Positions 56,601 through 64,000 of a stretch of DNA of 64,000 nt are shown here, piece by piece (the first letter of the stretch is position 1; the number at the start of each line of letters is the position of its first letter). Made by a program: the position numbers and the translations under genes. The stretch is from Streptomyces sp. NBC_01571. Its GTDB lineage: Bacteria > Actinomycetota > Actinomycetes > Streptomycetales > Streptomycetaceae. The stretch is from the NCBI RefSeq assembly GCF_026339875.1, contig NZ_JAPEPZ010000001.1:3410001-3474000 (forward strand), in the 5' to 3' direction. The notes under the pieces are model-generated. The model saw only the letters and a list, made by a program, of their open reading frames with translations, was not told the DNA's origin and did no database searches.

Positions 56601-57992
56601 ATGTACGTGGCGGACAGCCGCGCCGGTGCGCGTACGGCGTCCGCGGAAGGCGTCGCCCGGCCCCGTGCCGGGCGGCGCCGCGCCGCGGTCGCGCCCACGG
56701 TGCTGGCGCTCGGCACGGTCAGTCTGATCACCGACGTCTCGTCCGAGATGGTCACCGCGGTGCTCCCGCTGTACCTGGTGGCGGGCCTCGGCCTGTCCCC
56801 GCTGGGTTTCGGCCTGCTGGACGGCATCTACAACGGCTTCTCGGCGCTCGTCCGGCTGGTCGGGGGCCACCTGGCCGACCGCGGCGGCGGCCGCCACAAG
56901 TGGGTGGCGGGCTTCGGCTACGGGCTCTCGGCGGCCTGCAAACCCCTGCTCCTGCTGGCGCACTCGCTGACCCCGATCGGCCTCGTCCTGGCCGCCGACC
57001 GCACCGGCAAGGGCCTGCGCACCGCACCGCGCGACGCACTGATCTCCCTGTCGAGCACCCCCGCGACGCGTGGCCGCGCCTTCGGCGTGCACCGGGCCAT
57101 GGACACGGCGGGCGCGCTGCTGGGCCCGCTGGTCGCCTTCCTGATCCTGCGGGCGACGGTGGACGGGTACGACGCGGTGTTCACGGTGAGCTTCTGCGTG
57201 GCGGTGGTGGGCGTACTGGTGCTGGTGCTGTTCGTGCCGGGAGACACCCGCACGAAGGCCGGGGCGCGGCCCCCGCGGTCCACGGAAGCGACGCGGCCCG
57301 CGGGGTCGGCGGAGGCGACGCAGTCCGCGCATTCCAGGGAGACGACCGAGTTCGAGCCGCCGCCCACCGGGGAGAACCCCGCCGGTACGACCGCACCTCC
57401 CACCCTCCGCGCGGCCCTGTCCCTGCTCGCCACCCCGGCCGTACGCCGCATCAGCCTCTGCTCCCTGCTGCTGGGTCTCGCGACGGTCAGCGACGCCTTC
57501 GTCTTCCTGCTCCTCCAGCGGCGCCTGGGCGTACCGGACCGCTGGTTCGCGCTGCTCCCCCTCGGAACGGCGGCCGCGTTCCTCCTCCTGGCCGTCCCGC
57601 TGGGCCGCCTCGCCGACCGGATCGGCAGCCGGCGGCTGTTCCTGGCCGGGCACGGCGCCCTGCTGCTCGTGTACGCCCTGCTGCTCTCGGCCTGGCACGG
57701 GACGGCGCTGCCGTACGTGGTCCTGCTCCTGCACGGCGGCTTCTACGCGGCCACCGACGGCGTGCTGATGGCCGCGGCCTCGGAGAGCGTGCCGGAGGAA
57801 CTGCGCTCGTCCGGGCTGGCCCTCGTCCAGACCGGCCAGGCGCTGGCCCGCTTCGTCTGCTCGCTCGGCTTCGGCGCCGCCTGGACGGCCTGGGGCGACC
57901 GTACGGCGCTCACCGGGTCGGCCGTGCTGCTCGCGCTCGGGGTCCTGGTCTCGCTCGCCCTGCGCCCCACCCCTTCGGAAGGCCCCGCATGA
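56601..57992 (+). CDS. MFS transporter (463 aa)
   Basis: Twelve-helix major-facilitator pattern: first half FGLLDGIYNGFSALVRLVGGHLADRGGGRHKWVAGFGYGLSAACKP with the DRTGKGLRTAPRDALIS signature (about residues 137-152), central cytoplasmic loop about 225-275 rich in Thr/Pro/Glu, second half with GRLADRIGSRRLFLAGH. This signature belongs to a uncharacterised prokaryotic MFS subgroup. Operon with the phosphoesterase and a beta-propeller gene suggests transport linked to a cell-surface substrate, unknown. ATG 56601. Confidence 0.82.
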   Translation: MYVADSRAGARTASAEGVARPRAGRRRAAVAPTVLALGTVSLITDVSSEMVTAVLPLYLVAGLGLSPLGFGLLDGIYNGFSALVRLVGGHLADRGGGRHKWVAGFGYGLSAACKPLLLLAHSLTPIGLVLAADRTGKGLRTAPRDALISLSSTPATRGRAFGVHRAMDTAGALLGPLVAFLILRATVDGYDAVFTVSFCVAVVGVLVLVLFVPGDTRTKAGARPPRSTEATRPAGSAEATQSAHSRETTEFEPPPTGENPAGTTAPPTLRAALSLLATPAVRRISLCSLLLGLATVSDAFVFLLLQRRLGVPDRWFALLPLGTAAAFLLLAVPLGRLADRIGSRRLFLAGHGALLLVYALLLSAWHGTALPYVVLLLHGGFYAATDGVLMAAASESVPEELRSSGLALVQTGQALARFVCSLGFGAAWTAWGDRTALTGSAVLLALGVLVSLALRPTPSEGPA

Positions 57993-59023
57993 CCCTCCGT
58001 ACGCGTCTCCTGGTGCTGGTCTCGGCTCTCGTCGTCCTGGCGGGTGTCGGCACGGCGTCCGTCCTGCACGCCTCGGCCCGCGCCGACCGCCGCGACCACG
58101 CCGTAGCCGGTGGCCCGAAGATCACCGCCGGTACGGTGGCGCTCACCACGCGAGGCCGCATGATCTTCCGGAACATGGCGTGGGGCCCGCACCGCGACGA
58201 ACTGACGTCCGTCCCGGCGTCGGACCCGTCGGGCCCGAGGACGGCCTCGAAGGTGAAGTGCCTGCGCTTCTACGCGGCCGGGGGTACGGGGGTCTGTCTG
58301 CAGTCGCTGCACGGCCCGGTCCAGGACACCTACCGGGCCGTCATCCTCGACTCACGGCTCCGGGTGACGGCGCGCTACGACGTCCCCGGCATCCCGTCCC
58401 GCGCCCGTGTCTCCCCCAGCGGCCGCTACGCCGCCTGGACCGCGTTCGTGGGCGGCGACTCGTACGCGGGCACGAACTTCTCGACCCGCACGGCGGTCGT
58501 AGACACCCGGACGGGACGGCTGACCCCCTCCCTGGAGGCGTTCCGCGTCGTGAAGGACGGCAGGACCTACCACGCGGCGGACGTCAACTTCTGGGGTGTC
58601 ACCTTCGCCGCCGACGACCGCACGTTCTACGCGACGCTCGCCACCGGCGGCAGGACGTACCTGGTCCGGGGCGACCTGCGCGCCCGCACCCTGACCACCC
58701 TCCACCCGAACGTCGAGTGCCCGTCGCTCTCCCCCGACGGCACCCGCGTCGCCTACAAGAAGCGGGTGAAGGGCCTCCCGAAGGACGCCCCCTGGCACCT
58801 GTACGTCCTGAACCTCCACACCCTGCGCGAAACCCCTCTCGCCGAGCCCCGCAGCGTCGACGACCAGGCCGTCTGGCGCGACGACCACACCCTCGTCTAC
58901 GCCCTCCCCGGGGACTACGGAGCCGACCTGTACACCGTCCCGTCCGACGGCACGGGAAAGCCGCGGCGCATCAGCACCGCGGCGGTGTCTCCGGCGTACG
59001 TGAACCGGCCGTCGTCGGAATGA
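57989..59023 (+). CDS. TolB-like beta-propeller protein (344 aa)
   Basis: N-terminal membrane anchor/signal (RTRLLVLVSALVVLAGVGTASVLHA, residues 4-28), then repeated WD-like blades: RARVSPSGRYAAWTAFV, DRTFYATLATGGRTYLVRGDL, CPSLSPDGTRVAYKKRVKG, QAVWRDDHTLVYALPGDYGADLYTVPSDGTGKPR. Its start overlaps the MFS stop as ATGA, so it is translated with it. A surface binding or scaffold role is likely; not TolB itself, as no Tol system exists here. Confidence 0.8.
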   Translation: MTLRTRLLVLVSALVVLAGVGTASVLHASARADRRDHAVAGGPKITAGTVALTTRGRMIFRNMAWGPHRDELTSVPASDPSGPRTASKVKCLRFYAAGGTGVCLQSLHGPVQDTYRAVILDSRLRVTARYDVPGIPSRARVSPSGRYAAWTAFVGGDSYAGTNFSTRTAVVDTRTGRLTPSLEAFRVVKDGRTYHAADVNFWGVTFAADDRTFYATLATGGRTYLVRGDLRARTLTTLHPNVECPSLSPDGTRVAYKKRVKGLPKDAPWHLYVLNLHTLRETPLAEPRSVDDQAVWRDDHTLVYALPGDYGADLYTVPSDGTGKPRRISTAAVSPAYVNRPSSE

Positions 59024-59242
59024 GCCGCACGAAACCGTCCGCCGCCCGGCGTCGGACGGTCCGCCAGGTGACGTGGCGGGCGGCCGGTCCCGTTCGGTTC
59101 GTGGACATGCCCTCGCTCTGACCCACGGGTCACCACGGCCCACGCACTTAGGCATGAAGCCCCCGAACCGCGATCAGGAAAGCGGTGCTTCCTCCCGTCT
59201 CACCGTGGATAGTGTTCCGAACCGTTGTCACTCCGGGGGGAC

Positions 59243-59644
59243 ATGACCTTGACCAAGCACCTGAGAGCCGCTCTCACCGCCGCGCTCGCCGCCACGCTGT
59301 CGGTCTCGGTCACCGCCTGCGGCGCGTCGTCCGCGCCGCACGTCGCGGCGGCCGGCACGACCGGCTCGAAGACCGTCGAGGCGCGCCGCTCCGCGGATCC
59401 CGAGCCGGTCGCCGCCGTCATGCCCGACGTCGTCGGCGGCAATGCGGGGCGTGCGCGGGAGCAGATGAGCTCCTCGATCGACATGATCTTCGAGGACGCG
59501 AGCGGACAGGGCCGGTCCGTGGACGACCCGGCCGCGTGGAAGATCTGCAGCTCCCGGCCCGGACCGAACCGGCAGATCACCGATCTCCCCGTGGTCTTCG
59601 GTGTGGTGAGAGTCTCCGAGAGCTGCGACACGGTGCCGAAGTGA
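59243..59644 (+). CDS. Lipoprotein with PASTA-like domain (133 aa)
   Basis: Signal peptide with lipobox LSVSVTACG (Cys near residue 28). The C-terminal part AAVMPDVVGGNAGRAREQM...WKICSSRPGPNRQITDLPVVFGVVRVSESC resembles a PASTA domain (PDVVGGNxxxA, and late G..V..G..V). Predicted membrane-anchored outside. ATG 59243 with GGGGGG upstream (59235-59240). Confidence 0.68.
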   Translation: MTLTKHLRAALTAALAATLSVSVTACGASSAPHVAAAGTTGSKTVEARRSADPEPVAAVMPDVVGGNAGRAREQMSSSIDMIFEDASGQGRSVDDPAAWKICSSRPGPNRQITDLPVVFGVVRVSESCDTVPK

Positions 59645-59663
59645 CGTCTGCTTTTATCACTGC

Positions 59664-59969
59664 GTGACGCGTACTGATGAGGTGGCCGACGGCGGAGCGG
59701 GACGAAGGGGACTGGCCGTGGTCTTCGGCGGAGCTTCCGTCGTGTGCTGGTTCTGCTGCCCCTTCTGGATGATCGTGTGGCCGCTCGCCCTGCCCATCGG
59801 TCTCACCGGCGTCGTCCGCGGACTCATCGAGTACCGGATCGCCTCCCGGCTGGGCGTCAGCCGCACCCAGCCCCTGACCGGGCTGGTCCTCGGGACGATG
59901 GGGACGGCGGCGGCGGCCGCGTACATGATCTTCGTGTTCACACATCAGGACCTGCCGGTTCAGGACTAG
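59664..59969 (+). CDS. Small membrane protein (101 aa)
   Basis: GTG 59664 (MTRTDEVADGGAG). Hydrophobic segments about residues 17-43 and 71-92; Cys-rich (VCWFCCPFWM, residues 27-36) in the first. No family recognised. Its stop codon TAG (59967-59969) lies inside a CTAG that borders the MITE-like element; before insertion it would have overlapped the stop of the convergent TetR gene. Confidence 0.68.
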   Translation: MTRTDEVADGGAGRRGLAVVFGGASVVCWFCCPFWMIVWPLALPIGLTGVVRGLIEYRIASRLGVSRTQPLTGLVLGTMGTAAAAAYMIFVFTHQDLPVQD

Positions 59970-60142
59970 GGCGTGTTGCGAAAGTCCCGTCGTCCGCCCG
60001 GAGGGCGGGCCTCGCGGCGTCTGGTGCGTGCTCTCGGCGTGCCGGGCGGAAGCCCGCGTACTGGACGTACCCGGGTTTTCGCCCGGTGCGGCGAGAGGGC
60101 GTGCCAGGCGCCGCGAGGCAGGCGGGACTTTCGCAACACGAC
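59970..60142. mobile_element. 173-bp MITE-like palindromic element in a CTAG target
   Basis: Terminal inverted repeats of 20 bp (GGCGTGTTGCGAAAGTCCCG; right end differs at one base) and a nearly self-complementary interior. CTAG directly repeats on both sides (59966-59969, 60143-60146), as for a 4-bp target duplication. No ORF. The CTAG target is shared with the IS701-family elements in this window, but the ends differ from theirs. Confidence 0.82.
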
Positions 60143-60790
60143 CTAGGGCCTGTCCTCCCCCTGGCCGGGTCGGTCCGTGCGCTGCCGGGGTTCGGACTGA
60201 CCGGTGCCGCTCCCCAGGAGGGCCGTGCGCGCGGCCTCCAGCAGTTCTTCGGAGAGCGTGTCGCCCCGGGTGGCGCGGGCGAGGACCAGGGCACCGACCA
60301 TCGTGCAGAGCTGCGCCATGCCGTCGTCGTCGCCGGTGGCCAGCCGCGCGGCGCGGTTGCGCACGCCGTTCCTGTAGATGTGGCGCACGTCGGCCGCCTG
60401 CTCGGGTTCACGCCCCAGGTCGGCGGCGAATCCGGAGACGGGACAGCCGTCCCCGCTGTGGTCGCGGTGCCAGACCGAGAGATAGTCCTCGATCAGCTTC
60501 CGGCGGCCTTCCTCGTGCTCCCCGGCCTGCCCCTCCGCGGGCTTCCCGGCCTGCCCCTCGGGCGTCACCCCCGAGTGTGGCGCCTGCTCCTCGAAGGCGT
60601 GCGTGATGGCCTCGCCGATCAGGTCCTCCTTGGAGGCGAACTGCTTGTGGAACCCGCCGTGGGTGAGCCCAGCGGACTTCATCAGGTCGGCGATGCTGAC
60701 CGCGGTGCCCTTCTCACGGAACATCCGGGAGGCGGTGGCTACGACGCGCTGCCGGTTCTCCTCTGCCTGCGCCCGGGACACGCGACCCAC
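60143..60790 (-). CDS. TetR/AcrR-family regulator of the adjacent MFS pump (215 aa)
   Basis: TetR HTH EENRQRVVATASRMFREKGTAVSIADLMKSAGLTHGGFHKQFASKEDLIGEAI (about residues 10-63), then a helical ligand domain with a Cys in HSGDGCPVSGFAADLG. GTG 60790. Divergent from the DHA2 transporter; two matching 20-bp palindromes in the 201-bp gap are its likely operators. Its stop codon (TAG, 60143-60145 complement) sits in the right-hand CTAG of the MITE-like element. Confidence 0.85.
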   Translation of the reverse strand: MGRVSRAQAEENRQRVVATASRMFREKGTAVSIADLMKSAGLTHGGFHKQFASKEDLIGEAITHAFEEQAPHSGVTPEGQAGKPAEGQAGEHEEGRRKLIEDYLSVWHRDHSGDGCPVSGFAADLGREPEQAADVRHIYRNGVRNRAARLATGDDDGMAQLCTMVGALVLARATRGDTLSEELLEAARTALLGSGTGQSEPRQRTDRPGQGEDRP

Positions 60791-60807
60791 GGAATCACTC
60801 TCCTCAG

Positions 60808-60827
60808 TAGATGTGGCTTGCCATCTA
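60808..60827. promoter_or_regulatory. TetR operator candidate 1
   Basis: TAGATGTGGCTTGCCATCTA, 20 bp with perfect 6-bp TAGATG/CATCTA arms, 18 nt upstream of the TetR GTG. Same outer TAGAT/ATCTA arms and length as the site at 60842. Confidence 0.65.
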
Positions 60828-60841
60828 TCCTACCCTCCGTT

Positions 60842-60861
60842 TAGATTACTAGCGACATCTA
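60842..60861. promoter_or_regulatory. TetR operator candidate 2
   Basis: TAGATTACTAGCGACATCTA, 20 bp with TAGAT/ATCTA arms; its reverse-complement partner at 60808 shares AGC and ACATCTA. The 34-bp spacing between the two starts places them about three helical turns apart. Confidence 0.65.
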
Positions 60862-60991
60862 TTTGCGCAGTGGGATCAACCGGCAGGCCGGCAGGACCAC
60901 GCGCCGACTCCCAGCGTCCGGGCCGACGACCCGAGCCACGCGCCTCGCGCCCCGCCATCGCAGAGCCACCGAAAAGCACTGGAGACCCCCT

Positions 60992-62623
60992 GTGGCATCA
61001 CCACCCACCCCCACCGAGTCCTCCACGCCCGCGGCGTCCACGCCACCCGCGCCGTCCGCCCGGCGACAGGGCGTTTCCGAGACGGTCCACCGGCGGCGCT
61101 GGGCCATCCTCACCGTGCTCTCGTTCAGCCTCCTGGTGGTGATGCTGGACAACTCGATCCTCAACGTGGCGATGAAGACCATCGCCCAGCCCGCTCCCGT
61201 CGGACTCGGCTCCAGCCAGAGCCAGTTGGAGTGGGCGGTCAACTCCTACACGCTGGTCTTCGCCGGACTGCTCTTCACCGCGGGCCTGCTGGGTGACCGG
61301 CTCGGCCGCAAGAAGGTGCTGCTCCTCGGCATGCTGGTGTTCGGCGCGGGATCCGTCCTGTCCGCGCTGTCGGACTCCTCCGGGCAGCTCATCGCCTTCC
61401 GCGCCGTGATGGGCTTCGGCGGCGCCTTCATCCTGCCCGCCACCCTCGCGATCATCATGAACGTCTTCGAGCGCGAGGAGCAGCCCAAGGCCATAGGCAT
61501 CTGGACCGGTGTCGTCGGTTTCGCCATCGCCGCCGGCCCGATCACCGGCGGCATCCTGCTGGAGCACTTCTGGTGGGGCTCGGTCTTCCTGGTCAACGTG
61601 CCGATCGTGGTCGCCGCCATGGTCGCGATGGCCGCGATCGTCCCCGACTCCAAGGACCCCAGGCCCGGCAGGCTCGACCCGGTCGGCGTACTGCTGTCGA
61701 TCGCCGGCCTGGCGCTGCTGGTCTACGGCATCATCAAGGGCGGTCAGCTGGGCGACTTCACCCGGCCCGAGGCCTGGGCGACGATCCTCGGCGGCCTCGC
61801 GGTCCTCGCCGGGTTCGTGGTGTACGAGGCCCGCAGCGACCATCCGGCCCTCGACGTCGGCTACTTCCGCAACCGACGCTTCTCCGCGTCCGTCGCCGCC
61901 ATCGGCCTGGTCTTCTTCGCCCTGATGGGCGTCACGTTCTTCAGCGTCTTCTACAACCAGAGCGTGCGCGGCTACAACGTCCTGCAGTCCGGGCTGCTCG
62001 TGGTGCCGCTGGCCGTCTCCCAGATGTTCTTCGCCCCGCGGGCCCGGCTGGTCGTGGACCGCTTCGGTGCGCGAGCCGTGTGCTCCGGCGGCCTGGTCCT
62101 GACCGCCGTGGCCTTCGCCGGCTTCCTGCTGCTCGGCCAGGACACCCCCATCTGGGTCCTGGAGGTGCTGTTCTTCCTGATGGGCACGGGGATGGCACAT
62201 GTGATGCCGCCCGCCACCGTCATGATCATGTCGTCGCTGCCACGGGAGAAGGCCGGCTCCGGATCCGCCGTCAACAACACCTTCCGGCAGGTCGGCGGGG
62301 CGATGGGGGTCGCCGTTCTGGGGTCACTGCTGTCCACCACCTACCGCAACGGCATCGACGGGCACCTGGGCGCACTGCCCGCCGCCGACCGGCACGCCGC
62401 GGGTGAATCCGTCCAGGCGACCCTGACCGTCGCCGAGAAGCTGGGACCGGCCGGCACGGCGCTGGTGCGGCCCGCGCACGACGCCTTCATCCATGCCATG
62501 CACGTCACCGCGATGGGGTCGGCTGCCGTCGCCCTGGCCGGCGCGGTCGTCGTACTGGTCTTCCTGCCGGGCAAGGACGCCCCCGCGGCCGCCGACGGTC
62601 ATTCCCGGCGCCGGACCGCCTGA
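60992..62623 (+). CDS. DHA2-family MFS drug transporter (543 aa)
   Basis: Fourteen-helix type multidrug efflux protein: motif [14 protein letters not shown] (about residue 102-114), motif D1-type [13 protein letters not shown] (about 50-62) and motif [26 protein letters not shown] (about 176-200). Exports drugs by proton antiport. GTG 60992 follows GGAG; N-terminal extension is Pro/Ser/Thr-rich. Divergent TetR gene and twin operators suggest inducible efflux. Confidence 0.9.
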   Translation: MASPPTPTESSTPAASTPPAPSARRQGVSETVHRRRWAILTVLSFSLLVVMLDNSILNVAMKTIAQPAPVGLGSSQSQLEWAVNSYTLVFAGLLFTAGLLGDRLGRKKVLLLGMLVFGAGSVLSALSDSSGQLIAFRAVMGFGGAFILPATLAIIMNVFEREEQPKAIGIWTGVVGFAIAAGPITGGILLEHFWWGSVFLVNVPIVVAAMVAMAAIVPDSKDPRPGRLDPVGVLLSIAGLALLVYGIIKGGQLGDFTRPEAWATILGGLAVLAGFVVYEARSDHPALDVGYFRNRRFSASVAAIGLVFFALMGVTFFSVFYNQSVRGYNVLQSGLLVVPLAVSQMFFAPRARLVVDRFGARAVCSGGLVLTAVAFAGFLLLGQDTPIWVLEVLFFLMGTGMAHVMPPATVMIMSSLPREKAGSGSAVNNTFRQVGGAMGVAVLGSLLSTTYRNGIDGHLGALPAADRHAAGESVQATLTVAEKLGPAGTALVRPAHDAFIHAMHVTAMGSAAVALAGAVVVLVFLPGKDAPAAADGHSRRRTA

Positions 62624-62900
62624 GCCCGACGGTGCTCACCAACCGTCCCCGCGGGACACCGGAGGCGAGCGCCTGCCGGGAAAGTCCCCGCGGTGCCGGC
62701 GCCGGCATCGACGCGGCGGCCGCCCTGCCGACAGCGGCGCCGACGCTCTGATCACACCTCGACACGAAGTCGTCAACTCACCCGACGCGCCTCCTCAGTT
62801 CAACGCGTCAACTCAACCCCACCCGACTCACCGCCCCAACGCACCACCTCAACGCACCACCTCACCTCAGATGTTGCATCACTCCGAAGGAGAACGACCG
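62624..62900. other. 277-bp gap between MFS and NmrA-like genes
   Basis: Contains a Thr/Pro-rich pseudo-coding stretch with a repeated CAACGCACCACCT (62837-62863) and other CAAC-rich direct repeats, and AAGGAGA as the ribosome site of the next gene. No gene seen. Confidence 0.5.
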
Positions 62901-63803
62901 ATGACTGCCGACAACCTTGTTCTCATACCCGGCGCCGGCGGCGTGGGCCGCGCGGTCTTCGAGCACTTGCGTGCTCAGGATGTGCCGGTGCGTTTCATGG
63001 TCCGCCACGACGACGAGCGTTCGGCTGAGCTGCGGGCGCTCGGCGCGGAGGTCGTCATCGGTGACCTCACCCGGCCCGAGACGGTAGCGGCCGCGCTGCG
63101 GGGCGTGGCGCGGATGTACTTCGCGATGCGCGTGTCGCCGGACCACCTGCTGGCCGCGACCGTGGTGGCCTCCGTCGCGAGGGAGTACGGAAGGCTGGAC
63201 GCGCTGGTCGGTCTGTCGCAGATGACGGTGTCGCAGATGACCGCCACCAGCACGGAGGAGTCGCACCAGCAGCGGCTGCACTGGCTGGCGGAGCAGGTGC
63301 TGAACTGGTCCGGCCTGCCCGTGGTGCACATCCGGCCGACGGCGTTCCTGGACACCCCGCTGTTCACGACGATGGCGGCGCGGTCGATTCAGGCGAACGG
63401 CACGATCGCGCTGCCGTTCGGCACCGGACGCACCTCGCCGGTCGCGGTGGACGACGTCGCCCGGGTCGTCGCCACCGTGCTCCGCGACCCGGCTCCGCAC
63501 ATCGGGCGGGTCCACGAGCTGACCGGGCCGCGCTCGGTCGACATGCCGGAGCTGGCCGCGGAGTTCTCCCGGGCGCTGGGCCGTCCGGTGTCCTATGCGG
63601 ACATGCCGCTGGACCGGTGGGAGGCCCAGCTCCCGAAGCTGGGGATGCCGCCGCACCTCCAGCAGCACGTCGCCACCATGGCCCGGTTGCACCGGGACAA
63701 CCGCTACGACCGCACGACCGACGGTGTCGAGCGCGTCACGGGCGTCCCCGCCCGGTCGATCGAGGAGTTCGTCGCCGCCCGCAAGGACTTCTACCTGGGC
63801 TGA
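62901..63803 (+). CDS. NmrA-like NAD(P)-binding protein (300 aa)
   Basis: N-terminal NLVLIPGAGGVGRAVFEHL (GAGGVG nucleotide motif, residues 5-23), then VPVRFMVRHDDERSAELRALGAEVVIGDLTRPETVAAALRGVARMYFAM, matching the NmrA/atypical SDR group (HSCARG type). VVHIRPTAFLDTPLF near 145 is the substrate-side motif. Often redox sensors or quinone reductase-like; substrate unknown. ATG 62901 with AAGGAGA. Confidence 0.8.
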   Translation: MTADNLVLIPGAGGVGRAVFEHLRAQDVPVRFMVRHDDERSAELRALGAEVVIGDLTRPETVAAALRGVARMYFAMRVSPDHLLAATVVASVAREYGRLDALVGLSQMTVSQMTATSTEESHQQRLHWLAEQVLNWSGLPVVHIRPTAFLDTPLFTTMAARSIQANGTIALPFGTGRTSPVAVDDVARVVATVLRDPAPHIGRVHELTGPRSVDMPELAAEFSRALGRPVSYADMPLDRWEAQLPKLGMPPHLQQHVATMARLHRDNRYDRTTDGVERVTGVPARSIEEFVAARKDFYLG

Positions 63804-63900
63804 ACGCCCCGGCGGGGGGCGGCCCCGTCGAGGCCCCGAGTACCTGCCTGCCACCGGGGAACCTCCTGCGGCACACGGGCCGGCCCCTCCGGGACAGCCA

Positions 63901-63931
63901 CGGGGCCCTCGGTCATCGACCGGGGGCCCCG
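63901..63931. terminator. Terminator hairpin between convergent genes
   Basis: 14-bp stem (63901-63914 with 63918-63931; one G:T pair) with a 3-nt loop, between the NmrA-like gene and the incoming minus-strand gene. Confidence 0.7.
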
Positions 63932-63966
63932 CGTACTGCATGCCAAGAAACGTCCCTGACCTGCGA

Positions 63967-64000
63967 CTACAGCACCGGCAGGTTCTTCCGCAGCTCGAAC
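63967..64000 (-). CDS. 3' end of a gene extending past the window (partial)
   Basis: Minus strand reads FELRKNLPVL then TAG at 63967-63969. The terminator-like hairpin just downstream supports a real gene end. In S. coelicolor a GSI-like gene (glnA2) lies shortly beyond glnE, so this may be its tail; that is recollection and the ten residues do not prove it. Confidence 0.42.
   Translation of the reverse strand, partial: FELRKNLPVL

Overview
The window is high-GC actinobacterial DNA with the marks of Streptomyces: GTG and TTG starts, translationally coupled gene pairs, a type II glutamine synthetase (glnII), GlnE, a maltose/maltodextrin locus under a LacI-type regulator (malR-malEFG-aglA-amylase-pullulanase), HtpX/PspAB, and a Streptomyces-type conjugative module. 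The genes glnII, mal and glnE occur in the same relative order I remember from the S. coelicolor chromosome. That is recollection, not a database result.

Layout. (1) 1-8.9 kb: minus-strand operon of an actinomycete integrative and conjugative element (AICE) or related plasmid. It holds an FtsK/SpoIIIE-type TraB translocase, Spd-like membrane proteins, a DUF2637 protein, a zinc-binding RRQ-motif protein, small ORFs and a GntR-family (KorSA-like) regulator, with a methyltransferase divergent from the regulator. No integrase, excisionase or replication initiator is in the window; the operon appears to run off the left edge. (2) 8.9-13.8 kb: three IS701-family elements end to end, each boundary being one CTAG: two identical 1,488-bp copies, then a different 1,870-bp element carrying a passenger gene. 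(3) 13.8-13.93 kb: a probable junction with chromosomal sequence, with short direct repeats and the 3' end of an interrupted or truncated gene. (4) 14-36 kb: chromosomal core with htpX-pspAB, DUF2252, lipoproteins, ArsC-like protein, a MarR/hydrolase pair, glnII, a PhoB-type winged-helix protein, an SDR protein, a DUF1996 secreted protein, a sigma-like membrane fusion, a metal-hydrolase/oxidoreductase/TetR cluster and a REC-GAF-PP2C phosphatase. (5) 36.5-50.4 kb: mal locus. Pullulanase, alpha-amylase, alpha-glucosidase and the MalEFG importer lie on the minus strand, with malR divergent from malE; CTTGC-rich repeats precede malE/malR, the amylase and the pullulanase. (6) 50.5-64 kb: PAP2 protein, a tandem foldback repeat, glnE, a phosphoesterase/MFS/beta-propeller operon, small membrane and lipoproteins, a MITE-like element in a CTAG, a TetR/MFS efflux pair with twin operators, an NmrA-like protein, and the extreme 3' end of another gene.

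Most noteworthy beyond ordinary annotation: a 12-bp-periodic repeat array just downstream of traB (candidate clt transfer locus); three shared-architecture operators around the GntR gene; the CTAG-linked IS array with an identical -1 frameshift in both IS copies; a 173-bp MITE-like element inserted exactly where two convergent genes share a CTAG stop codon; and a 173-bp tandem repeat whose units each fold into a large hairpin. I found no CRISPR array, rRNA or tRNA, and no complete novel defence system.
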